Positions 1-5,683 of a DNA stretch of 7,019 nucleotides are shown piece by piece (position 1 is the stretch's first letter; every line of letters begins with the position of its first letter). A model generated the notes under the pieces. That model worked only from the letters and a program-made list of their open reading frames with translations. It searched no databases and was not told the DNA's origin. Source of the DNA: an uncultured Lachnospiraceae bacterium (GTDB lineage: Bacteria; Bacillota; Clostridia; Lachnospirales; Lachnospiraceae); NCBI GenBank assembly GCA_949935685.1, contig CATLGN010000082.1, positions 1 through 7,019 on the forward strand, read 5' to 3'. Made by a program: the position numbers and the translations under genes.

Positions 1-2
1 CA

Positions 3-104
3 AACTACATACCTGTCCGGGACTGGAACCGATATAGTTTTTTGGAACAATCCATAAGGAGCAATATTTCCGCACGATACGGCTGTGCTGACTTTCTGGA
101 ATAA
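3..104 (+). CDS. Possible C-terminal tail of an unidentified protein (partial)
   Basis: A frame is open from the window edge (codons beginning at base 3) to a TAA at 102-104, giving 33 residues. They begin NYIPVRDWNRYSFLEQ and end GCADFLE. I do not recognise the family and see no diagnostic motif. The reason to treat it as a real gene end is context: it is the longest frame at this edge, it runs in the same direction as all other genes, and a good intrinsic terminator begins 28 bases after its stop. The other two forward frames close earlier, at 55-57 and within the first 40 bases. A 33-codon open frame can easily arise by chance, so the call is weak without upstream sequence. Confidence 0.35.
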   Translation, partial: NYIPVRDWNRYSFLEQSIRSNISARYGCADFLE

Positions 105-132
105 TGTTGACATATTGCTATTTATCTTACCC

Positions 133-156
133 AAAAGACCCATAGTGGTCTTTTTT
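133..156 (+). terminator. Rho-independent terminator
   Basis: AAAAGACC (133-140) pairs perfectly with GGTCTTTT (147-154) around a six-base loop CATAGT. The 3' arm runs straight into a T tract (151-156). The A-rich 5' arm pairing with the T tract is a common layout and could let it work in both directions, but only the + strand has a candidate gene end just upstream. It separates whatever ends near base 104 from the azl region. Confidence 0.75.
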
Positions 157-495
157 GTATAACAATGAGCGGAAAGGAAAAAACAAAAATATAAATATAA
201 GTTAGCTTTGATATATTACCTTGTACGAATGACGGCTATTTTGCAAAAACAGGAGTAGAGGCGATTAGCCAACGGGGGAAAATGAGAAAAAATAAAACGC
301 ATGAAAGGTGCAGATGTATCGGTATATCAGAGCGGGCAAAGGCGACTGGCAATGCGCAGAATGTTTTGTATATTGTGGGCGTAGAGAGACATTCTATGAT
401 ATGCCTTGGTTGGGAAAAGAAAAGCTTTCCAAGAAGCCAGCCGCAGGAATGACACTGACACGGGCGAGACTATATGAAGCCTGATTCAAAAAAGA
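157..495. other. Sparse intergenic stretch, no confident gene
   Basis: This stretch of more than 300 bases begins visibly AT-rich (about 170-300) and holds no gene I can identify. There is one small open frame with a usable ribosome binding site (314-484, listed separately) and an overlapping competing frame at 282-452. No tRNA, rRNA, T-box or riboswitch signature was recognised. No inverted-repeat pair or target duplication pointing to an insertion sequence was seen. Confidence 0.5.
314..484 (+). CDS. Questionable small ORF, 56 residues, cysteine-containing
   Basis: ATG at 314, stop TGA at 482-484, preceded by GAAAGG (303-308) at five-base spacing. The product starts MYRYIRAGKGDWQCAECFVYC and ends TRARLYEA. 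It has three cysteines in a CxxC-then-C arrangement (residues 14, 17 and 21), aromatic residues around them, and a basic C-terminal half. No family is recognised. Against it: a second frame (282-452) is open over nearly the same bases, no clear promoter precedes it, and its end lies only 12 bases before the azl promoter -35 box. It may be a genuine small protein, a decayed gene remnant or chance. Confidence 0.25.
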   Translation: MYRYIRAGKGDWQCAECFVYCGRRETFYDMPWLGKEKLSKKPAAGMTLTRARLYEA

Positions 496-510
496 TTGCA
501 AGCGCTTTCC
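496..510 (+). promoter_or_regulatory. cre-like operator (CcpA/LacI family) overlapping the -35 box
   Basis: TTGCAAGCGCTTTCC matches the catabolite response element consensus WTGNAANCGNWWNCA at every specified position except the last base (C instead of A). It has the AAGCGCTT palindromic core typical of LacI-family operators. Since the -35 hexamer is its first six bases, a bound repressor would block RNA polymerase, so repression is the expected outcome. The site could instead serve a local LacI-type regulator, none of which is encoded in the window. CcpA control of azlCD is inference. Confidence 0.55.
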
Positions 511-524
511 GTCTGTGCTACAAT
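496..524 (+). promoter_or_regulatory. Sigma-A promoter for azlC1D1
   Basis: TTGCAA (496-501) as -35 and TACAAT (519-524) as -10 are separated by exactly 17 bases. The bases TGC directly before the -10 give an extended -10 element. Each hexamer has one or two mismatches to consensus. Transcription would start near 530, leaving a leader of about 93 bases before the azlC1 start codon. It is the only good promoter seen between the terminator at 133-156 and azlC1. Confidence 0.7.
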
Positions 525-623
525 TTCTGATTAATATCCTGACTGATACAATCATGGCAGAATGACAATGAGGCTGGTTTTCGGAGAGGGATACGAAAGT
601 TTTGAGAACGGAGTGATTGCAAA

Positions 624-1334
624 ATGAATAGCCGTACAGTGATAAAAAGTGCTTTGAAAGTAGCTTTTCCCCATACGATTCCGATTTTTGCGGGATTTTG
701 GTTTCTGGGGATAACGTATGGTATTTATATGCGGGCGTTGGGATTCAGCTTTGCTTATCCAATGATGATGAGCCTTGTGATCTTTGGAGGTTCTTTGGAA
801 TTTGTGGCGGCAAAGATGCTGCTCTCGGCGTTTGCGCCGCTTCAGACTTTTCTGGTGGCTTTGATGATTCAGGCAAGACATTTATTTTATGGTATTTCCA
901 TGCTGGAGCGGTTTCGGGGAACCGGGTGGAAAAAATGTTATCTTATTTTTGGCATGTGTGATGAAAGCTTTTCCATTAACTATTCTGTCGAGATTCCAGA
1001 AGATGTGAACCGGGGATGGTTTATGTTTTTTGTGACATTGTTGAATCAGTTTTACTGGTTTTCGGGGGCTGTAATTGGCGGCATTGCCGGTTCGCTGATT
1101 TCTTTTAATATGGAAGGGCTGGACTTTGTTATGACGGCAATGTTTGTCGTTATATTTCTGGAACAGTGGCTGAAGGAGAAACGACATGACACGGCGCTGA
1201 TTGGCTTGGCGGTTTCTGTCGTCTGCCTGTGTGCATTTGGGGCGGATTCCTTTTTGCTTCCGACGATGGCCGGTATTCTCTTTCTGCTTACGGTGTTTCG
1301 GAAACCGATTGAAAGGGCGGGTGATACGATATGA
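624..1334 (+). CDS. azlC: AzlC family branched-chain amino acid exporter, large subunit (copy 1)
   Basis: An inner-membrane protein of 236 residues, the usual AzlC length. AzlC with AzlD forms a two-subunit exporter for branched-chain amino acids or analogues (azaleucine resistance in Bacillus subtilis; BrnFE-type in corynebacteria). Family landmarks: [13 protein letters not shown] (54-66) where the family has a G-x-x-EF-type motif, QARHLFYG (83-90), CDESFSIN (112-119, the conserved T/C-DE-x-F position), [12 protein letters not shown] (141-152) and a hydrophobic C-terminal half ending in a basic tail. Several transmembrane segments are evident, for example around 17-37, 44-64, 135-160, 166-182 and 190-226. 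The start ATG has GGAG (610-613) upstream at 10-base spacing. Its stop overlaps the azlD1 start as ATGA, indicating translational coupling. The exact substrate cannot be read from sequence. Confidence 0.9.
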   Translation: MNSRTVIKSALKVAFPHTIPIFAGFWFLGITYGIYMRALGFSFAYPMMMSLVIFGGSLEFVAAKMLLSAFAPLQTFLVALMIQARHLFYGISMLERFRGTGWKKCYLIFGMCDESFSINYSVEIPEDVNRGWFMFFVTLLNQFYWFSGAVIGGIAGSLISFNMEGLDFVMTAMFVVIFLEQWLKEKRHDTALIGLAVSVVCLCAFGADSFLLPTMAGILFLLTVFRKPIERAGDTI

Positions 1335-1657
1335 CGCTGACACAGCAAATTATTACGATCGGTCTGTGCGCACTTGGGACAATGGTGACGAGATTCCTGC
1401 CGTTTCTTATATTTTCGTCACGAAAGCCTGTGCCGAAGTACATACAATATCTGGGCAGGGCGCTTCCGGCTGCGATATTCGGGATGCTGGTTGTGTACTG
1501 CCTGAAAGGCGTAAGCGTTTTTTCCGGCACGCATGGTTTGCCGGAACTGCTGGCGATTGCTGTTGTCGTGGGACTGCATCTCTGGAAACGGCAGATGCTT
1601 CTTTCCATTGCGGGCGGTACGATCTGCTATATGCTGCTGGTACAGTTTGTTTTCTGA
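1331..1657 (+). CDS. azlD: AzlD family branched-chain amino acid exporter, small subunit (copy 1)
   Basis: A small membrane protein of 108 residues, normal for AzlD, the obligate partner of AzlC. Visible family features are TRFLPF (20-25) after the first membrane helix, [15 protein letters not shown] (45-59) in the second, and [20 protein letters not shown] (83-102), the W-[RK]-x-x-x-LLSI-x-GT pattern seen in many AzlD proteins. Four hydrophobic segments are expected. It starts within the azlC1 stop codon (ATGA, 1331-1334), with a GGGCGGGTG purine stretch just upstream, so translation should follow azlC1 directly and give matched subunits. The pair is followed by a 264-base gap, so this ends the first transport unit. 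Confidence 0.88.
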   Translation: MTLTQQIITIGLCALGTMVTRFLPFLIFSSRKPVPKYIQYLGRALPAAIFGMLVVYCLKGVSVFSGTHGLPELLAIAVVVGLHLWKRQMLLSIAGGTICYMLLVQFVF

Positions 1658-1697
1658 GAAGCAGTATGAATATCGCATATACGGATAGATGTTTACA

Positions 1698-1726
1698 GTG
1701 GAGAAAAAATGAGGGCATTTTTCCAC
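1698..1726 (+). other. Imperfect hairpin downstream of azlD1
   Basis: GTGG (1698-1701) pairs with CCAC (1723-1726), and AAAAATG (1705-1711) pairs with CATTTTT (1716-1722), around the loop AGGG. A three-base bulge (1702-1704) sits on the 5' side. It lies about 40 bases after the azlD1 stop. No T tract follows the 3' arm, so it is not a classical intrinsic terminator. It may stabilise the 3' end of the azlC1D1 message or act as a weak terminator. Confidence 0.35.
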
Positions 1727-1834
1727 CGGGAAATATATGGATACGGGTGTTTGATCTGCAGACGATGCGATAGGAAGAACGGATGGTGACACTGTCCGAA
1801 CTGCCGCAGCTCTTTGCAGGGCAATGGATTTTAA

Positions 1835-1863
1835 TGGAAAATCACCGGGGAATGTGTTATACT
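1835..1863 (+). promoter_or_regulatory. Extended -10 promoter for azlC2D2 and possibly the downstream genes
   Basis: TATACT (1858-1863) is preceded by TGT, giving the TGn extension. TGGAAA (1835-1840) lies 17 bases upstream as a weak -35 (four of six matches). Transcription would start near 1870, about 50 bases before the azlC2 ATG. An inverted repeat, GATTTT (1827-1832) and AAAATC (1838-1843), brackets the -35 region and might be an operator, though six-base AT-rich arms are not strong evidence. No other good promoter was noticed before the downstream genes. Confidence 0.55.
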
Positions 1864-1921
1864 AAAAACGTAATTCGGCCCGCCGGTGGCAGAGAAATGA
1901 TACGATACAGGAAGACAGATC

Positions 1922-2662
1922 ATGAATGAGACAAAACAGGACAGAAGATGGTTTTTGAAGGGAATGAAGGATGGAATCCCGATTGCGCTCGGTTATTTTG
2001 CCGTGGCGTTTGCATTGGGAATTGCGGCGAAAAAAGCCGGTATGAATGTGGTGCAGGCAGGCGTGATGTCGATCACCATGCTGGCTTCCGCAGGGCAGTA
2101 TGGGGCGATCACGGTTATTGCCGGCGGCGGCGGTTATTTGCAGATGGCCGTTACGACGCTGATTGTTAATTTGCGGTACCTTTTGATGTCCTGTGCCCTG
2201 TCCCAGAAAGTAGACCCGGGACTGGGAATGGGGCATCGCTTTTTATTGTCCTATCCGGTTACGGATGAGATATTCGGAATTGCCATGTCGGTGGAGGGCA
2301 GGCTGAATCCCTTTTATAATTATGGTGCGGCGGCAGTGGCGGCGCCCGGCTGGACGGCGGGGGCGGTTCTTGGCGCGGCGGCGGGAGCCATTTTGCCCCG
2401 ACGGGTGGAAAACGCATTGAGCGTGGCGCTGTATGGCATGTTTTTGGCAATTATCATTCCGGCGGCAAAGAAAAATAAAATTGTAGCGTTTGTCGTGGCG
2501 TTTTCCATGGGATGTAGTTTCCTGTTCGCGAAAGCGCCCGTTCTGCGGGAGATTTCTTCCGGGATGCAGATTATTCTGCTGACAGTGCTGATTGCAGGAG
2601 CGGCGGCGTTTCTCTTCCCGGTCAGGGAGGCGGAAGAAGGAGGGGACGAACATGCATCATAA
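1922..2662 (+). CDS. azlC: AzlC family branched-chain amino acid exporter, large subunit (copy 2)
   Basis: A 246-residue polytopic membrane protein of the AzlC family, clearly divergent from copy 1. Landmarks: DGIPIALGYFAVAFALG (17-33) as the first helix, the ASAGQYGAITVIAGGG stretch (55-70) at the family's G-AGQ-F position, NLRYLLMS (83-90), VTDEIFGIA (113-121), PGWTAGAVLGAAAG (142-155), and an alanine-rich helix near 224-233. The tail after 233 is acidic and probably cytoplasmic. Copy 2 keeps the common AGQ and TDE forms, whereas copy 1 has GSLEF and CDE, so the two belong to different subfamilies and may export different substrates. AGGAAG (1909-1914) is a good ribosome binding site seven bases before the ATG. 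Its stop overlaps the start of azlD2 by 11 bases. Confidence 0.92.
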   Translation: MNETKQDRRWFLKGMKDGIPIALGYFAVAFALGIAAKKAGMNVVQAGVMSITMLASAGQYGAITVIAGGGGYLQMAVTTLIVNLRYLLMSCALSQKVDPGLGMGHRFLLSYPVTDEIFGIAMSVEGRLNPFYNYGAAAVAAPGWTAGAVLGAAAGAILPRRVENALSVALYGMFLAIIIPAAKKNKIVAFVVAFSMGCSFLFAKAPVLREISSGMQIILLTVLIAGAAAFLFPVREAEEGGDEHAS

Positions 2663-2960
2663 TATCTGGATCTACTTGCTTGTGGCGGCGTTTACCATAT
2701 ATTTGATCCGTGTATTGCCAATGACACTGATCCGGCGGGATATTAAAAATCCGTTTGTCCGGTCGTTTCTGTATTATGTCCCTTATGTGACATTGGCGGT
2801 TATGACATTTCCGGCGATTTTATCCGCGACGGGCAGCTCCGTATCGGCCTGGGCGGGATTTCTGACGGGCGTTGTGCTGGCTTATGTGGACGGCAATCTG
2901 TTCCGGGTGGCGATCTGCTCCTGTGTGGTTGTTTACCTTGCGGAGTTGTTTTATCATTAA
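2652..2960 (+). CDS. azlD: AzlD family branched-chain amino acid exporter, small subunit (copy 2)
   Basis: The 102-residue partner subunit of azlC2. The frame is open from an earlier ATG at 2592, but the start chosen here is 2652. AAGGAGG (2637-2643) lies eight bases before it, the resulting length is typical for AzlD, and the extra N-terminal residues would be highly basic and lie inside the azlC2 gene. Hydrophobic helices lie around 5-24, 41-58, 64-78 and 84-100. The motif IRVLPM (19-24) corresponds to TRFLPF of copy 1, and VPYVTLAVMTFPAIL (43-57) marks the second helix. It overlaps azlC2 by 11 bases, so translation is probably coupled. It is followed after 14 bases by the AraC-type gene. 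Confidence 0.88.
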   Translation: MHHNIWIYLLVAAFTIYLIRVLPMTLIRRDIKNPFVRSFLYYVPYVTLAVMTFPAILSATGSSVSAWAGFLTGVVLAYVDGNLFRVAICSCVVVYLAELFYH

Positions 2961-2974
2961 ATCGTAAAGGAAAG

Positions 2975-4783
2975 GTGGCGGCGTTGGAAAAAGCGTACAA
3001 ACTGGAATTTGCAAATGAGCAGGAACACAGTCTTTCCGTAAGTTGCTGCGGCTGCTCCCGAACGGAACCGCTGCACAGTTTCGGGCCTGCGCTGAAACCG
3101 CATTTTCTCATTCATTATGTACTCAGCGGAAAGGGGAAATTCTCCGTGCGCGGTCAGGAGTATGTACTGGAGGCGGGCAGCGGGTTTTTGATTGAACCGG
3201 GCGAGCTGGTCTTTTATCAGTCTGACGGACAGGAACCGTGGACGTATGTCTGGGTTGGCTTCGGCGGCAGTCAGGCCGGGGAATATGTCAGAAAGACGGG
3301 GCTTTCCGGCGGACACCCGGTTTTTCATTCCGACAGGCAGGAAGAATTGTATGCCTGTGTGCGCAATATGATGGAACACAACACATCCGCCGTGGCGAAT
3401 GAGCTGCGCAGGAATGGTGAGCTTGCGGTGTTTCTTTCTCTGATCGTATCGGACATGCAGTTACGGAAATCGGATGATGTCAATCGGGCGAACACGTATG
3501 TAAAAAAGGCGATCGGCTTTATTCAGCAGAATTACTGTAACCCGATTCGGGTGACGGATGTGGCGGAGTTTGTATGTGTCAACAGAAGTTATCTCTGCTC
3601 GCTGTTCAAGGATTCCATCGGTATGTCGCCGCAGAAATTTCTGGCCGCTTATCGGACTACCCGGGCGGCGGAATTGCTGCAGACGACGGATATTCCGATT
3701 GAGAGTATTGGATTGTCGTGTGGTTATAACGATGCGATTGTGTTTACAAAAGCGTTTCGACAGGAGAAAGGCGTTTCGCCTTCGTGTTACCGGAAGACAT
3801 ATCGCGAGAGCGGCAGCAGGCATAACAGGGAACAGTTACTGCAGATTGAGGATTTGATACGAAAAAATGAGAAGGGAAAGGGAGAAAAGCAGATGGAATC
3901 ATTGCATGTGATGGAAAACGAGTACATGACAGTAAAAATTAACGACGCGGGAGCGGAGTTATGGGAGTTGTGGAATAAAAAGACGGGGGAGCAGGTCATC
4001 TGGGACGGCCGCCCGGAGATCTGGAACCGCCGTACGCCGGTCTTGTTTCCTTTTGTGGGACGTGTTGCGGAAAACGCTTATGTATATCAGGGAAACACAT
4101 ACCCGATGGGACAGCATGGCTTTGCCAGAGACATGCGGTTTACGATGGTGGAAAAGGGAAACGATTATGTAATTCATGAACTGCGCGCCGATGCGGAGAC
4201 AAAAAAACGTTATCCGTTTGATTTTGTGTTCCGTGTTACGCATCGGCTGGAAGGAGAAAATCTTTTCATTGCATGGGAAGTGAAAAACTGCGGCGGCGAG
4301 ACGATGTATTTTCGAATCGGCGGGCATCCGGGATTTGCTCTGCCGGATATGGAAAAAGAAGACGAAGCGGTATACAGTCTGTATTTCCCGGGTAAAGAAT
4401 GTTTGACCTATCTTCTGGTCGATGCGGCGACGGGATTGGGAAAACCGGAACAGACATGGGAACTTTCTCTGACACAGGGACGCTGCCCGATCGGCAGGCA
4501 TATGTTTGATCAGGATGCGCTTGTCTTCGACGACGGTCAGATTACGGAGGTTTCGATCCTGCGGCCGGACGGCAGTCATTATGTGACGTTGGCAGGGGCG
4601 GATTTTGCAAGTTTCGGCATCTGGGCGAAGCCGGGCGCGCCGTTTGTCTGCCTGGAGCCGTGGGCGGGACGCTGTGACAATCAGGGCGCTGCACAGGAAC
4701 TGGAACGCAAGCCGGGTATGAATCGTCTGGAGGCGGGCGGTGTGTATACGAAAGGGTATCGCATCGGAATCGGCGGGGTTTGA
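2975..4783 (+). CDS. AraC family regulator fused in frame to a LacX/YeaD-type aldose 1-epimerase
   Basis: One uninterrupted 602-codon frame holds two complete proteins. Residues about 15-160 form an AraC-type cupin sensor (HYVLSGKGKFSV at 47-58, EPGELVFYQ at 74-82). Residues about 172-276 form the double helix-turn-helix DNA-binding domain (VTDVAEFVCVNRSYLCSLFK, then SIGLSCGYNDAIVFTKAFRQ, then GVSPSCYRK). A charged linker (277-306) leads to a 296-residue mutarotase, full length for its family. That domain shows GRVAENAYV (362-370), HGFARD (381-386, conserved His381), HPGF (451-454, His451 as likely acid) and CLEPWAGRCD (559-568, Glu561 as likely base). Mutarotases interconvert alpha and beta anomers of aldoses. 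The start is GTG 2975, but TTG 2984 has better spacing from GGAAAGG (2969-2975). The next Met is too late (residue 132). The regulator half resembles sugar-responsive AraC proteins. A separate start at 3893 may also produce the enzyme alone. Confidence 0.82.
   Translation: MAALEKAYKLEFANEQEHSLSVSCCGCSRTEPLHSFGPALKPHFLIHYVLSGKGKFSVRGQEYVLEAGSGFLIEPGELVFYQSDGQEPWTYVWVGFGGSQAGEYVRKTGLSGGHPVFHSDRQEELYACVRNMMEHNTSAVANELRRNGELAVFLSLIVSDMQLRKSDDVNRANTYVKKAIGFIQQNYCNPIRVTDVAEFVCVNRSYLCSLFKDSIGMSPQKFLAAYRTTRAAELLQTTDIPIESIGLSCGYNDAIVFTKAFRQEKGVSPSCYRKTYRESGSRHNREQLLQIEDLIRKNEKGKGEKQMESLHVMENEYMTVKINDAGAELWELWNKKTGEQVIWDGRPEIWNRRTPVLFPFVGRVAENAYVYQGNTYPMGQHGFARDMRFTMVEKGNDYVIHELRADAETKKRYPFDFVFRVTHRLEGENLFIAWEVKNCGGETMYFRIGGHPGFALPDMEKEDEAVYSLYFPGKECLTYLLVDAATGLGKPEQTWELSLTQGRCPIGRHMFDQDALVFDDGQITEVSILRPDGSHYVTLAGADFASFGIWAKPGAPFVCLEPWAGRCDNQGAAQELERKPGMNRLEAGGVYTKGYRIGIGGV
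3877..3895 (+). promoter_or_regulatory. Internal ribosome binding site and ATG at the regulator-mutarotase junction
   Basis: AAAGGGAG (3877-3884) is followed after eight bases by an in-frame ATG (3893-3895), which is Met307 of the fused protein and begins MESLHVMENEYMTV, the natural N-terminus of a LacX-type mutarotase. A site this good at exactly this place suggests the mutarotase is, or recently was, translated as its own 296-residue protein (3893-4783). The upstream regulator lacks a stop codon before it. Confidence 0.65.
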
Positions 4784-4801
4784 GAAATCGGAGAGAGCCA
4801 T

Positions 4802-5680
4802 ATGGGAGCATATTACGATGATGGCCGGGGCCGTTACGGCACGGGCGAAAGTTATGATTATTTTTGGCAATATGCCGAAGACGAAACCGTTCGGATTGCC
4901 ACCAGTGAAGACGGTCTCTGGACATATGCCATGAAGACGGATGATGAGGCAGAAGATGGAATCGAACTGGTACGTTATAACGGAGACCAGACGGAGATTG
5001 CCGTGCCGGGACGTGTCGACGGCAGAACGGTTACGGCGCTGCGCTGCACATTTGACGGCTTTTATGAGCTGAAACGTGTGTCTGTCCCGGAAGGGATAAC
5101 ATTGATTGAGGGCGCTTTTTATGGGTGTGAAGGGTTGGAAAGCATTACCCTGCCGGACAGTCTGGAGGAAATGTCCTATGGTTTAAACTGTTGTTATTCT
5201 CTGAAGGAGGTAAAGATACCGCCTCATGTACGCGATTTTTCCTGGGCTTTCGAAGGTACGGAGCTGAAGACAATCGTGTTTCCGCTGGGAACGGAGGACA
5301 TCAGCCATGCTTTTATGGGCTCGCCGGTATTGCGGTCCGCTGTTGTGCCGGGGAGCGTAACCGATATGGAGGAAGCGTTCGCGGACTGTGAAGCGCTGAC
5401 GGATGTGGTGCTGGAGGACGGGCTCCGGGAGATTGGAGATTACGCTTTCTATCATTGTACTGCGCTTCGGGAGCTGACCATTCCCGAGAGCGTCACAGTG
5501 TTCGGAACGCTTGCCGTCGGATTTATGGAACTGCGGGAATATACCGATTCTCGCAAGATGGCGTATCGGATTAGGGGAAATGCAGTTATCCCCGGGTTTC
5601 GGATACGGGGCAGAGCCGGTTCGCAGGCGGAGCGGTATGCGCAGGAAAACGGGATTTCGTTTACACCGATACGGGAATGA
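4802..5680 (+). CDS. BspA-type leucine-rich repeat (LRR_5) protein without signal peptide
   Basis: A 292-residue protein. Residues about 38-80 form the usual lead-in of BspA-like LRR proteins (an aromatic, a charged loop, then EIAVPGRVDGRTVTAL). From 88 to about 235 come five to six repeats of roughly 20-24 residues with the pattern L-x-x-V-x-(I/V)P-x-x-(I/V)-x-x-(I/M)-x-x-AF-x-x-C, for example LKRVSVPEGITLIEGAFYGC (90-109) and LRELTIPESVTVFG (222-235). The C-terminal AVIPGFRIRGRAGSQAERYA (261-280) followed by QENGISF is the standard cap of these proteins. Such repeats bind proteins or surfaces. The N-terminus is polar and acidic with no signal peptide, and no membrane anchor or cell-wall motif is seen, so a cytoplasmic location is inferred. 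GGAGAG (4790-4795) lies six bases before the ATG. It follows the mutarotase by 18 bases and abuts the nucleotidyltransferase gene. Partner unknown. Confidence 0.85.
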   Translation: MGAYYDDGRGRYGTGESYDYFWQYAEDETVRIATSEDGLWTYAMKTDDEAEDGIELVRYNGDQTEIAVPGRVDGRTVTALRCTFDGFYELKRVSVPEGITLIEGAFYGCEGLESITLPDSLEEMSYGLNCCYSLKEVKIPPHVRDFSWAFEGTELKTIVFPLGTEDISHAFMGSPVLRSAVVPGSVTDMEEAFADCEALTDVVLEDGLREIGDYAFYHCTALRELTIPESVTVFGTLAVGFMELREYTDSRKMAYRIRGNAVIPGFRIRGRAGSQAERYAQENGISFTPIRE

Positions 5681-5683
5681 GTG

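Noticed and set aside
107..135. TTGACA at 107-112 as a promoter -35
   Set aside because: No -10-like hexamer lies at 16-18 base spacing, and an intrinsic terminator occupies the downstream position.
282..452. A 56-codon + strand frame starting ATG 282 with a GGGGGAA just upstream
   Set aside because: The purine stretch is only about one base from the ATG, the product looks random, and it competes with the better-placed frame at 314-484.
530..623. T-box or other riboswitch in the azlC1 leader
   Set aside because: No T-box antiterminator motif, specifier stem or terminator hairpin is visible in this short leader.
1201..1773. A 190-codon + strand frame spanning the end of azlC1, all of azlD1 and the following gap
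   Set aside because: It is out of frame with two genes that show family motifs and an ATGA coupling. Its Cys- and Arg-rich product resembles nothing.
2320..2400. GC-rich repetitive-looking GGCGGC stretch inside azlC2
   Set aside because: It is explained by Ala/Gly codons in a membrane helix (GAAAVAAPGW and AGAVLGAAAG) rather than by an independent repeat.
2592..2651. Upstream ATG extension of azlD2
   Set aside because: The strong AAGGAGG at 2637-2643 serves the ATG at 2652. The extension would add a basic segment not expected in AzlD and a long overlap with azlC2.
3959..4870. A 303-codon open frame on the - strand across the mutarotase region
   Set aside because: It is antisense to a well-recognised enzyme, is rich in Arg, Pro, His and Ser as expected of antisense shadows, crosses a gene boundary and matches no family.
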